This document shows, one piece after another, positions 20,743 through 28,503 of a DNA stretch of 28,515 nt; the stretch's first letter is position 1, and each line of letters opens with the position of its first letter. Source of the stretch: Collinsella sp. (lineage in GTDB: Bacteria; Actinomycetota; Coriobacteriia; Coriobacteriales; Coriobacteriaceae); assembly GCA_019424965.1 (NCBI GenBank), contig JAHYYL010000031.1, forward strand, positions 1 through 28,515, in the 5' to 3' direction. Position numbers and translations under genes: made by a program. Under the pieces are notes generated by a model. That model had not been told where the DNA came from. It made no database searches and was given only the letters and a program-made list of their open reading frames with translations.

Positions 20743-22185
20743 ATGTTTAATCAAAAAAATAAGGTGACACGCGCGGACTATGAGCAGTGGCGTGCCGGAC
20801 AGGATGAGACGGCGGGTCGCATCGCGTCCGACCCCGATAGGCTCCTGTTCCATGTGGAGCCTGAGCTTGGCTGGCTCAACGACCCCAACGGTTTGGTGCA
20901 GATCGGTGATACGTATCACATCTATCACCAATACGATCCATTCGATGCTGCGCATGGCGGTCCAGTGCTTTGGAATCATCTGACAACAAAGGATTTTGTG
21001 ACGTACGAGAATCGCGGCCCTGTGCTGTTCCCCGATTCCGATTTGGATTCGAGCGGAGCGTATTCTGGTTCTGCCTTTGTACACGACGGCAAGATTCACT
21101 ACTTCTATACCGGCAACGTCAAGCATTTTGACCGCGATGATTACGACTACGTGTTGACGGGCCGTGAGCAAAACCAGATTCATGTGGTTGCCGAGAACCC
21201 CGACGAATTGGGCGAGAAGCGCATAGCTGTTGGGCCGGTCGATTACCCCGACGATATCGGTACGCACGTGCGTGATCCCAAAATCCTTGAACACGATGGT
21301 ATCTACTACATGGTTCTGGGCGCTCGTACGAAAGACGACCGCGGCTGCGTGCTTGTCTATACCTCGAGCAATCTAGAGGACTGGAGCTATGCGACGCGCA
21401 TTGAGTTGGGCGAGAAGTTTGGCTTTATGTGGGAGTGCCCCGATCTGTTTGAGCTCGATGGTGAGCTTATTCTCGTTTGCTGTCCGCAGGGTGTGTCCGC
21501 CGATGGATGGCGTTACCGCAATCCGCACCAGTGCGTGTGGTTTCCCATCGAGGCCGATTGGGAGGCGCCGAGTTTTAAGATCGCCGGGCAGGGCATGCCC
21601 CCGATGGTCGATGCCGGCTTTGATTTCTACGCACCGCAGTCTTTTGAGGATGCTGCGGGTCGGCGTTTGATGATCGGGTGGTCGGGTTGCCCCGATGCGA
21701 CGGCAAAAAGCCCGACGGTGGCACGCGGGTGGCAGTGCGCGTTGACGGTGCCGAGAAAACTGAGCATGCGCGATGGTAAGCTCTGTCAGCAGCCGGTGCA
21801 CGAGATTGAGAGGATGCGCGGCGACTGCGTTTGCGCGACAGGCGGTGAAACCGTTGAGGAGCCGGGCCGCCTGTTTGATCTTGTGGTTTCCTGTGAGGGC
21901 GCCCAGGTGATCGAGCTCGAAATCCGCAAGGGTGTCTTTGTGCGCTATGCAGACGGGATGCTTACCCTCGACATGGGTGACGAAGGCTATGGGCGCGACC
22001 AGAGGTCGATCGAGCTCAGCGAGCTTCGCGACCTGCGCGTGCTTTCGGACACTACGATGGTCGAGATTTTTGCAAATGGCGGCGAGGCGGCACTTACGAG
22101 CCGTACCTATTCGCCGGCGGTTCCGGCGATGGAGCTGCACGCCGAGGGTGCGGCATCGATGAATTTCTACCGCCTCGTGCATTAA
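20743..22185 (+). CDS. scrB: Sucrose-6-phosphate hydrolase (GH32 beta-fructofuranosidase)
   Basis: A 480-residue cytoplasmic enzyme expected to cleave sucrose-6-phosphate into glucose-6-phosphate and fructose. All three GH32 motifs are present: WLNDPNG with nucleophile Asp47, HVRDPK with Asp178, and WECPDLF with acid/base Glu231. A five-bladed propeller (residues about 35-340) is followed by the beta-sandwich domain. There is no signal peptide. It follows the PTS gene by about 100 bases, with a strong hairpin between, and has only a weak ribosome binding site (GAGAAAG). Length and motifs are normal, so this is the likely main hydrolase for imported sucrose. No fructokinase gene is in the window. 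Confidence 0.93.
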   Translation: MFNQKNKVTRADYEQWRAGQDETAGRIASDPDRLLFHVEPELGWLNDPNGLVQIGDTYHIYHQYDPFDAAHGGPVLWNHLTTKDFVTYENRGPVLFPDSDLDSSGAYSGSAFVHDGKIHYFYTGNVKHFDRDDYDYVLTGREQNQIHVVAENPDELGEKRIAVGPVDYPDDIGTHVRDPKILEHDGIYYMVLGARTKDDRGCVLVYTSSNLEDWSYATRIELGEKFGFMWECPDLFELDGELILVCCPQGVSADGWRYRNPHQCVWFPIEADWEAPSFKIAGQGMPPMVDAGFDFYAPQSFEDAAGRRLMIGWSGCPDATAKSPTVARGWQCALTVPRKLSMRDGKLCQQPVHEIERMRGDCVCATGGETVEEPGRLFDLVVSCEGAQVIELEIRKGVFVRYADGMLTLDMGDEGYGRDQRSIELSELRDLRVLSDTTMVEIFANGGEAALTSRTYSPAVPAMELHAEGAASMNFYRLVH

Positions 22186-22337
22186 CCGTGCGTGGAGCAC
22201 GATTGGATTTGCTGGACGGAATGTGTCGCAGTTGTCGCGGCCAACTACCGCTTACCGCATATAGCGACCGTTTGCGGAATAAGTAACCCTCCTTAATAAA
22301 CCGTGTGGAATCCTAGATAAGCACGGAGTTTTCCAGG

Positions 22338-22379
22338 GAGACGCTGTCCTTTGTTGTGTGCAAGGGGCGGCGTCTCTTT
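22338..22379 (+). terminator. Terminator of the sucrose gene cluster
   Basis: GAGACGCTGTCCTTTG (22338-22353) pairs over 16 positions, three of them G-U, with CAAGGGGCGGCGTCTC (22361-22376). TTT follows. It lies about 150 bases after the hydrolase stop and before degV. The rest of 22186-22461 shows only a weak promoter-like TTGCGG-16-TAATAA at 22272-22299, and no gene. Confidence 0.7.
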
Positions 22380-22461
22380 GGCGCTTGGACGCCGTTGTGC
22401 AACAGTGCGGCGGCGCGTGCCATGTATTGAAAAGCCAATGTCGAGATGGGTCGTGATAATA

Positions 22462-23316
22462 ATGGGCAAGTACGTAATCGTGGTTGAGTCTGGGTCGGAT
22501 GTGACGCCGGAGCTCTGCGAGCGCTACGGCATCGTGCGCGTGCCCATGCATGTCACGATTGGTGACGAGACCGTCGAGGACGGCTCGATCGATCCGCTCG
22601 AGATTTATTCGCGCTGCAACGAGTTTGGCGTGATGCCCAAGACCAGCGGCTGCGCGCCTGCGGATTTTGCTCACGTGTACGACCGCATTCACGCTGAGCA
22701 GCCCGATGCGACTATTCTGCATCTCGCGTATTCCGAGGCCACGACCTGCTCGCATCAATCATCGAAGATCGCCGCCAAGGGTCGCGACTACGTGTTCTCT
22801 ATGGACACGCGCTTTGTCTCGGTAGGCCAGTCGCTCGTTGTCGTCGAGACCGCCAAATACATCGAGGCTCACCCCGATGCCACCGTCGACGAGATCTTTG
22901 CATTTACGAATTCCGTCATGGACCGCGTGCTGCTGGGCTTTGTTCCTACCGATCTTGCCTTTCTTAAGGCGGGCGGTCGCTTGTCCAACGTCGCATTCCT
23001 TGGCGCCCATCTGCTCAAGATTAAGCCCTGCATTGAGGTGACGGGCGGCAAGTTCGTGGCGACCAAGAAGTTCCGCGGCTCTATGCTCAAGTGCGCCCGC
23101 GCCTTTATTGACCACATGGTTGCGAAGGGCGAGATTGACTACTCGCACATTGGCCTGGCGTATTCGGTGGGCCTTTCCCAGGAGCTGCGCGATGACATGG
23201 AGGTCTATGCGCATGATCTGGGCTTTAAGGATGTTACCTGGACTCAGGTCGGCGGCGTCATCTCGAGCCATTGCGGCCCGACCGCCTTAGGTGCGGTGCT
23301 CACGCTTAAGGCGTAA
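22462..23316 (+). CDS. DegV-family (FakB-like) fatty-acid-binding protein
   Basis: A 284-residue DegV protein. Family members bind a fatty acid and present it to the kinase FakA for phosphorylation and use in phospholipids. Conserved features are the N-terminal VIVVESGSDVTPE, VPMHVTIGDETVEDG, the TSGCAPADF loop, LLGFVPTDLAFLKAGGRLS and IKPCIEVTGGKF. The ATG at 22462 begins at the usual start of the fold. An in-frame ATG at 22438 would add eight residues, and neither has a strong ribosome binding site. Its place between the sucrose cluster and pflA gives no clear functional link. No FakA-like kinase is in the window. Confidence 0.88.
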   Translation: MGKYVIVVESGSDVTPELCERYGIVRVPMHVTIGDETVEDGSIDPLEIYSRCNEFGVMPKTSGCAPADFAHVYDRIHAEQPDATILHLAYSEATTCSHQSSKIAAKGRDYVFSMDTRFVSVGQSLVVVETAKYIEAHPDATVDEIFAFTNSVMDRVLLGFVPTDLAFLKAGGRLSNVAFLGAHLLKIKPCIEVTGGKFVATKKFRGSMLKCARAFIDHMVAKGEIDYSHIGLAYSVGLSQELRDDMEVYAHDLGFKDVTWTQVGGVISSHCGPTALGAVLTLKA

Positions 23317-23358
23317 AGGCCGCAGGCGAGCGTTCTTCAGCCTGACATCTCGACGTAG

Positions 23359-23380
23359 CCCCCAGCCATGGTGATGGGGG
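23359..23380 (+). terminator. Weak hairpin after degV
   Basis: CCCCCA (23359-23364) pairs with TGGGGG (23375-23380) around a 10-base loop and is followed by ATAGATT. It could be a modest terminator between degV and pflA. A TAGAAT sequence at 23435-23440 downstream could be the -10 box of a separate pflA promoter. Confidence 0.35.
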
Positions 23381-23490
23381 ATAGATTAAAACGTGCCGTT
23401 CTAGTCCGAGACGTTTAAACGCAAACGCATGGGCTAGAATGACTCTGGCATTTTAATTGGTTGCATCCAAGGAGAGGCAAGGTAGCGCGA

Positions 23491-24309
23491 ATGGCAGAAA
23501 TGACGCTTGAGGGTGTGGACGCTCGTCCCGAGGACTCTGCGTTTGCCCTTGGCCGCGTGCATTCGATCGAGACGATGGGAACGGTCGACGGACCCGGCAT
23601 CCGCTTTGTGGTGTTTGTTCAGGGCTGTCCCATGCGCTGCGCGTATTGCCACAATCCCGATACCTGGTCGGTCAACGGCGGCACCATGGTGACCGTCGAA
23701 CACCTGATGGATGAGTTCCAGAGTAACCACGAGTTCTATCGCAGCGGTGGCATTACGGTGTCCGGCGGCGAGCCGCTCCTGCAGCCCGAGTTTTTGGCCG
23801 ATCTGTTTCGTGCTATGCATAACAACCCCGATGGCCGTGTACATACCTGCCTAGATAGCTGTGGCTATGCATTTGACCCCAACCACCCCGAGAAGTTCGA
23901 TGCCGTGCTCAACGAGACCGACATGGTACTGCTCGATATTAAGCATGCCGACCCGGTCGAGCATAAAAAGCTGACCGGTTGCGATCCCGCACGCATCTTG
24001 GCGTTCGGCGATGAACTTGCACGTCGCAAGATCAAGGTCGTTATCCGCCACGTGGTGGTGCCGGGCATTACCGACACGGTGGAGGAGTGCGAGAAGCTCG
24101 GTCGCCTCATCGCTCCATGGCACAACGTGGTGGGCCTGGAAATGCTGCCGTATCACACGATGGGTGTCGTCAAGTACGAGCAACTGGGCATTCCCTATAA
24201 GCTTGAGGGCGTACCTCAGATGGATACCGCGCGCATGCCCGAGCTGCGCAATGCCGTTATGGCCGGTATGAAAAAGCGCCGTGCGGAGCTCAGGTCGGCC
24301 ATCGGCTAA
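23491..24309 (+). CDS. pflA: Pyruvate formate-lyase activating enzyme (radical SAM)
   Basis: A 272-residue radical SAM enzyme that uses S-adenosylmethionine and a 4Fe-4S cluster to abstract hydrogen from the radical glycine of PFL. The cluster cysteines are Cys46, Cys50 and Cys53 (GCPMRCAYCHNP). The SAM-binding GGE motif follows (TVSGGEPLLQ), with VLLDIKH and HVVVPGITD further on. It begins with an unusually long N-terminal stretch before IETMGTVDGPGIRFVVF. The start ATG at 23491 has a partial AAGGT site 9 bases upstream. PflA is normally next to pflB, but here it is about 7 kb downstream with the sucrose cluster between. Its natural target here is probably Gly58 of the separate 83-residue protein. 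Confidence 0.94.
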   Translation: MAEMTLEGVDARPEDSAFALGRVHSIETMGTVDGPGIRFVVFVQGCPMRCAYCHNPDTWSVNGGTMVTVEHLMDEFQSNHEFYRSGGITVSGGEPLLQPEFLADLFRAMHNNPDGRVHTCLDSCGYAFDPNHPEKFDAVLNETDMVLLDIKHADPVEHKKLTGCDPARILAFGDELARRKIKVVIRHVVVPGITDTVEECEKLGRLIAPWHNVVGLEMLPYHTMGVVKYEQLGIPYKLEGVPQMDTARMPELRNAVMAGMKKRRAELRSAIG

Positions 24310-24435
24310 CAAGCCATTTTTGCCCCTTTATGATACCCGAGCTGTACTGGCCTAACGGCTTGGTGCTGACACGGTTGAGCCAAAATGCTGGTACCATACC
24401 GTGGATAAGCAATTTGCACGGATTTGGGGGATGGC

Positions 24436-25176
24436 ATGGCAACCATCGCGATCATAGGCGCACTCGAAAAAGAGGTTGCGCAGATTAAGGAAGAGCTGAG
24501 TGGCACGCATGAGTCGCAGGAGGCGGGCTTGACCGTTGTGAACGGTGGGCTTTCGGGTCTGACAGTAGTCGCCACGACGGCAGGCATGGGGACCGTGAAC
24601 GCCGCTGCCGCAACGCAGCATCTCATCAGCAAATACGCCCCGCAGGCCGTTGTGTTTTCGGGCATTGCGGGCGGCCTAAACCCTAAACTCCATATTAACG
24701 ACGTGGTTATAGGCAAGTGCCTGCGCTATCTGGATACCGATACGGCACTCATCGCCGAGTCCGCGCCGGGGCTCGAGGAGTTTGTCTCGACACCGGCGTT
24801 GGCTGATGTTGCCGCCGCCGTGCTTGCCGAGCATGGATTTGTGGATGCCTCGGCGGATGAGACTTCTGCGGAGAAGGACCCCAAGCAGTTCCTGTGTGGC
24901 ACTATCGCCACGGGTGATCGCTTTGTTACGGGTGACGCCATGCGTAACGCTGCGATTGAGGCCACGCATGCCGATTGCGTCGAGATGGAGGGCGCGGCAA
25001 TTGCGCACATCGCGGCCAAGAATGGTGTCGATTGCCTGGTACTGCGCGCTATCAGCGATAATTGTGACGAGGCATATGACGCGTTTTGCGAGCGCGAGTT
25101 CGATCTGGACGAGTACGCTCGCACCGCGAGCGGCATCACGCTTGACATCGTTCGTCGTATCGCCGCCGCGCAATAG
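24436..25176 (+). CDS. mtnN: 5'-methylthioadenosine/S-adenosylhomocysteine nucleosidase
   Basis: A 246-residue nucleosidase of the PNP/UDP phosphorylase superfamily. It removes adenine from MTA, SAH and probably 5'-deoxyadenosine. The catalytic pattern matches E. coli MTAN: the N-terminal Glu in GALEKEV, VEMEGAAIAHIA for ribose binding, and the Asp in RAISDNCDE. The FSGIAGGL and ATGDRFV segments are also typical. The ATG at 24436 has GGGGG 6 bases upstream. It follows pflA by about 125 bases. 5'-deoxyadenosine is the by-product of radical SAM enzymes such as PflA, so the neighbourhood makes metabolic sense, though this link is an inference. Confidence 0.93.
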   Translation: MATIAIIGALEKEVAQIKEELSGTHESQEAGLTVVNGGLSGLTVVATTAGMGTVNAAAATQHLISKYAPQAVVFSGIAGGLNPKLHINDVVIGKCLRYLDTDTALIAESAPGLEEFVSTPALADVAAAVLAEHGFVDASADETSAEKDPKQFLCGTIATGDRFVTGDAMRNAAIEATHADCVEMEGAAIAHIAAKNGVDCLVLRAISDNCDEAYDAFCEREFDLDEYARTASGITLDIVRRIAAAQ

Positions 25177-25215
25177 CACGCCCGTTTTGTAAGAACCTAC
25201 GACCAAGGAGTGTCC

Positions 25216-25806
25216 ATGGCCGATTCAATTAACTACCAGCTTGCCAAGTTCGTCGCCAGCTACGGCAAGGTTTCGCAGATTCCCGAGTCAACCTGTCCCG
25301 AGGTGAGCTTCGTCGGCCGCTCCAACGTGGGCAAGTCCTCCATCATGAACAAACTCTTTGGCCGCAAGAACCTGGTCAAGGTTTCGAGCACGCCGGGCAA
25401 GACGAGCAACATCAACTTTTTTGAGGCCGACGACGTGCATTTTGTGGACCTGCCGGGCTACGGTTTCGCCCGTCGTTCCAAGGCCGAGCGCGACCGCTGG
25501 GCTGAGCTTATCGGCGACTTCTTCGACTCAGAGCGCAGCTTTAACCTGGTTGTGTCGCTGGTGGACATTCGCCACGACCCCAGTAAACTCGACCATGACA
25601 TGATCGACTACCTGCAGGGCAACGAGTTCAACTTTATCGTCTGCCTCACCAAAGCCGACAAGCTCAGCCGCACCCAACAGGCCCGCCAGGCAGCAGCCAT
25701 CAAAAAGCAGCTCAACGTCCCGGCTGAGAACGTAATCATCACAAGCTCCCAGACCGGCGTGGGCATCGACGAACTCAAGCGCCGCATCGCCGAGGCCTGC
25801 CTTTAG
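25216..25806 (+). CDS. ysxC: Ribosome biogenesis GTPase YsxC/YihA (EngB)
   Basis: A 196-residue essential-type GTPase that helps assemble the large ribosomal subunit. All G motifs are present in order: G1 GRSNVGKSS, G2 TPGKT, G3 DLPGYG, G4 TKAD and G5 SSQTG. The length is normal. The ATG at 25216 follows AAGGAG with 5-base spacing. It is about 40 bases downstream of mtnN on the same strand and may share its transcript. Confidence 0.96.
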   Translation: MADSINYQLAKFVASYGKVSQIPESTCPEVSFVGRSNVGKSSIMNKLFGRKNLVKVSSTPGKTSNINFFEADDVHFVDLPGYGFARRSKAERDRWAELIGDFFDSERSFNLVVSLVDIRHDPSKLDHDMIDYLQGNEFNFIVCLTKADKLSRTQQARQAAAIKKQLNVPAENVIITSSQTGVGIDELKRRIAEACL

Positions 25807-25836
25807 TCAGGCCGCGGCCCCTCAAAAGCTCTTATC

Positions 25837-25887
25837 AATATCACCTCAGTGATAGTTATTGGTAAACTATCACTGAAGTGATATTTT
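25837..25887 (+). promoter_or_regulatory. Doubled palindromic operator and promoter of the toxin-antitoxin-like pair
   Basis: Two 16-base sites, TATCACCTCAGTGATA (25839-25854) and TATCACTGAAGTGATA (25868-25883), are each near-perfect palindromes. Together they form a larger 21-base inverted repeat (25837-25857 with 25865-25885) with a single mismatch. A promoter TTGGTA (25859-25864)-17-TATTTT (25882-25887) would have the second site in its spacer. That promoter would give an almost leaderless mRNA, so the exact start is uncertain. Autorepression by the HTH protein is likely. Confidence 0.65.
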
Positions 25888-25898
25888 TGGAGGTCGAT

Positions 25899-26582
25899 AT
25901 GGAGCTTTGGCACGGGTCGGACGTTGTTGTTGATCATCCATCGTTGGATAAATGCAGACAATTCAATGACTATGGGCGCGGGTTTTATTGCACACCGCAT
26001 GAGGAAATGGCAATGGAGTGGGCATGTCGAACCGAGTCTGATGGCATTGCCAATCGATATGAGCTTGATTTAGATGGCCTTTCGGTCTTGGATTTAGAGT
26101 CTGGGGAGTTTTCAATCCTCAATTGGCTTGCGATTTTGGCCGACAACCGGGAGTTTAATGTCTCGACGCCGCTGGCACGCGAAGGACTTCGGTATTTGCT
26201 GGACAACTGCCTGATTGATATTTCTCCTTATGACGTCATTCGAGGCTATCGCGCTGACGATTCCTACTTTTCGTTTGCAAGACAGTTCGTTAACGGCATG
26301 ATTTCGCTCAGGCAACTGCAGCGCATTATGTTTTTGGGGGATTTGGGCATTCAATATGCGCTTATGAGTGAGCGCGCGTTCTCGGCGATCAGGTTCCGCG
26401 ATTGGAAGCAGGCCTCAGGAGCCGAGTTTTATCCCAAACGATTTGAGCGAGAACAGAACGCTCGACGAAAGTACCTGGATACGGTAAACGGATTTGACTC
26501 TGATGGTGTCGACATTAGGGATTTGATGGCAGGGAGGGTTGATTTAAATGATCCAAGAGTTAACGGATTGTGGGCCGAGTAG
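25899..26582 (+). CDS. DUF3990-like protein, putative ADP-ribosyltransferase-type toxin
   Basis: A 227-residue protein resembling the DUF3990 family, which is regarded as related to ADP-ribosyltransferases. Visible hallmarks are LWHGSDVVVDHP with His5, DYGRGFYCTPHEEMAMEWA with Tyr30, YDVIRGYRADDSYF (111-124), and IQYALMSERAF with Gln152. These would be the H-Y-Q-type active-site positions. Codon use is more AT-rich than in the neighbouring genes, which suggests transfer. ATG 25899 has GGAGG about 5 bases upstream. The gene overlaps the following HTH gene by 35 bases, which suggests a toxin-antitoxin pair. Toxicity and NAD use are not shown by sequence alone. Confidence 0.75.
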   Translation: MELWHGSDVVVDHPSLDKCRQFNDYGRGFYCTPHEEMAMEWACRTESDGIANRYELDLDGLSVLDLESGEFSILNWLAILADNREFNVSTPLAREGLRYLLDNCLIDISPYDVIRGYRADDSYFSFARQFVNGMISLRQLQRIMFLGDLGIQYALMSERAFSAIRFRDWKQASGAEFYPKRFEREQNARRKYLDTVNGFDSDGVDIRDLMAGRVDLNDPRVNGLWAE

Positions 26583-27246
26583 GACATACCCCGTCTATTA
26601 CCTTGAGGACGCAATGAACAACCTCGGGGATTGCTTCGACTATGCCGTTAACGATTACGGAGCAGAAGGATCGGAAGTTGCTGAACTCTTTTGCCTGAGC
26701 GGGGTTGCTCGAGAGTTTGAGCGCGGCAATGCATGGGTAGTGTCGGGAAAATCGGGTGTTGAGCTGTTCGCGCTTATCGCCGAAAGGTCGGGCTATCAAA
26801 ACGGGCCTATACCGGACTGCACCTATCGATTTGAGAAGACGCCGGAATATTGGGCGGGCTGGATGCTGGCATACCTGCAGTGGCGCCTAGGAGAGTCTTT
26901 CGAAGATCTGCTGCATGTCGTTCCGTTTGACGCGCTGCGCAACCTGTACTACCCCTGGCATGAAGCCTCAGAGGAACGTGTGGCGAGTCTTGTTTGCGAT
27001 ATGGCGAAGAAAACACCTCGTCAAACCAAGCTAGCACTAGCAAGAAAGAGGCTTAAGAAAACCCAACAAGACTTGGCATACGAATCGGGCGTATCACTCC
27101 GCTCAATCCAAATGTACGAACAGCGCCAACGAAACATCAACGAAGCCTCGGTAACAACCGTAAGAGCTATAGCAAAAGCCCTCCACTGCAATATCGAAGA
27201 CCTCCTAGAACCAGTCTTCGAATACAAAGAAACCAGCGCAGCGTAA
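26548..27246 (+). CDS. XRE-family HTH protein, putative antitoxin of the DUF3990 protein
   Basis: A 232-residue protein with three parts. Residues 15-80 (ED..NNLGDCFDYAVNDYG, EVAELFCLSGV) resemble the small DUF3791-type proteins that often accompany DUF3990. Residues 98-150 contain EYWAGWMLAYLQW...SFEDLL, a segment seen next to HTH domains in related regulators. Residues 160-222 are a clear XRE helix-turn-helix (LKKTQQDLAYESGVSLRSIQMYEQ). The last third uses many AGA, AGG and CTA codons unlike its neighbours. The start overlaps the toxin gene, with GGGAGGG about 10 bases upstream. It probably neutralises the toxin through its N-terminal part and binds the doubled operator through the HTH. Confidence 0.78.
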   Translation: MIQELTDCGPSRTYPVYYLEDAMNNLGDCFDYAVNDYGAEGSEVAELFCLSGVAREFERGNAWVVSGKSGVELFALIAERSGYQNGPIPDCTYRFEKTPEYWAGWMLAYLQWRLGESFEDLLHVVPFDALRNLYYPWHEASEERVASLVCDMAKKTPRQTKLALARKRLKKTQQDLAYESGVSLRSIQMYEQRQRNINEASVTTVRAIAKALHCNIEDLLEPVFEYKETSAA

Positions 27247-27355
27247 ACCAAGCACGCAGCCGATGCCCGCCTCTAGGAAGTGCTCCAGCCTAGCAAGAGC
27301 CCCTATCAATAAAAAGCCAAACTATCGGCCCAGCGCCCCTTCAAAGCGTGGGTCC

Positions 27356-27540
27356 CTGTAGACATCCTCAGCAAGGTAGGCGCAGGGACGGTCGGGATGT
27401 TCCCTCAAAATCATTCCGCAGCGCGAAGGCCCCTTGTCCGTCGCTCCGTAGGAGCAGGACAAGGGGCCTTCATGCGCGAGGACGATTTTGAGGGAACATC
27501 CCGACCGTCCCGGACAGGTATATGAGGAGGATGTCTACAG
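27356..27540. terminator. 185-base hairpin element between the HTH gene and thrB
   Basis: A core stem GAAGGCCCCTTGTCC (27425-27439) pairs with 27457-27471 around a small stem-loop. Around it is a perfect 28-base inverted repeat (27385-27412 with 27484-27511), then an outer 14-base pair (CTGTAGACATCCTC at 27356-27369 with 27527-27540). The right outer arm includes the last codon and stop of thrB. It can terminate both converging genes. The CATTCCGCAG and CGAGGACG flanks match the element at 16295-16417. The rest of the gap between the genes (27247-27355) shows nothing else. Confidence 0.8.
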
Positions 27541-28416
27541 GTACTCGATTTGAGCGCCCTCGGTGTCGCACGTGAGGATATGCGTATCACACTTAGGGAA
27601 CTGCTCGCGCAGCTTGACCTGCAGGAACTTTGCCACGATGGTGTCGTCAGTCACGGCCATGAGGGTCGAGCCCGAACCGCTGATCCAGATGGTCTTGGCG
27701 CCGCCGTTAAGGCAGGTGTCGCGCACGGCGTTGTAGTCGGGAATCAGACGGCGACGATAGGGTTCCTGGATGCGGTCGTCATTGGCGGCGGCAATCAGGT
27801 CGAGGTCACCAGTCTCCAAGCCGCGCGTCATACCGGCGATGCGGCCCATCTGCCACACGGCGGTGGAGAGCGGAATCTCCTGCGGCACGACCTTGCGCGC
27901 CTCGCTCGTGTGTACCTCGTAGGGCGGAATCACGGTAATAAAACGCAGGCGATCGCTCACCTCGTAGCGCAGGCACTGGGGGAGCGAATCGGTCGGCGTA
28001 AAGGAGCAGACGGCGCCGCCCAGGATGGCGGGGGCGACGTTATCGGGATGGCCCTCGACTTCGGTGGCAATGCGAACCAGCTCGGCGCGGTCGACGGTGT
28101 GGCCTGTCAGTGCGGCGGCGGCCATAATGCCGGCGACGACGCAGGTGGAGCTGGAGCCCAGGCCGCGGGCGACGGGAACGTCAGTCTGAATGTCGATGGC
28201 AACGGGAAAAGCCGTCTCGCCCCATGCGGCCAGTGCATCGACAAAGCTGACGTAGACCAGGTTGTCCTCGTTTTGGAACTCTTCGGGGCAGCCCGTGATG
28301 GTGAGCTTATCGGCGCGCTCGAAGGTGAAGTGCGAGTAGAGGCTGACGGCCATGCCGAGGGTGTCGTAGCCGATGCCTAGGTTGGCGCTCGTTGCTGGGA
28401 CGGTGATTTTGATCAT
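27535..28416 (-). CDS. thrB: Homoserine kinase
   Basis: A 293-residue GHMP kinase that phosphorylates homoserine with ATP on the way to threonine. The family motifs are the N-terminal VPATSANLGIGYDTLGMA, the phosphate-binding PVARGLGSSST loop (around residue 83) and the C-terminal SGSGSTLMAV. EVEGHPDNVAPAILGG also fits. The length is normal. The ATG at 28416 follows AGGAGG with 6-base spacing. Other threonine genes may lie beyond the right edge. The stop codon lies in the arm of the large hairpin element. Confidence 0.96.
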   Translation of the reverse strand: MIKITVPATSANLGIGYDTLGMAVSLYSHFTFERADKLTITGCPEEFQNEDNLVYVSFVDALAAWGETAFPVAIDIQTDVPVARGLGSSSTCVVAGIMAAAALTGHTVDRAELVRIATEVEGHPDNVAPAILGGAVCSFTPTDSLPQCLRYEVSDRLRFITVIPPYEVHTSEARKVVPQEIPLSTAVWQMGRIAGMTRGLETGDLDLIAAANDDRIQEPYRRRLIPDYNAVRDTCLNGGAKTIWISGSGSTLMAVTDDTIVAKFLQVKLREQFPKCDTHILTCDTEGAQIEYL

Positions 28417-28476
28417 GTGAGTCCTCCTGGCGTGCCTGGCTGTTTAGTTCGCTGCTCGGGCAGTCCTGCGCAAGAC

Positions 28477-28503
28477 GGAAAGCACATTAAGTGCTTTCCT
28501 TTG
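28477..28503. terminator. Hairpin upstream of thrB
   Basis: GGAAAGCAC (28477-28485) pairs perfectly with GTGCTTTCC (28491-28499) around ATTAA and is followed by TTT. Outer bases GCGCAA and TTGCGT extend the pairing. It may end a gene to the left, or act as an attenuator or terminator for minus-strand genes beyond the window. Confidence 0.55.
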
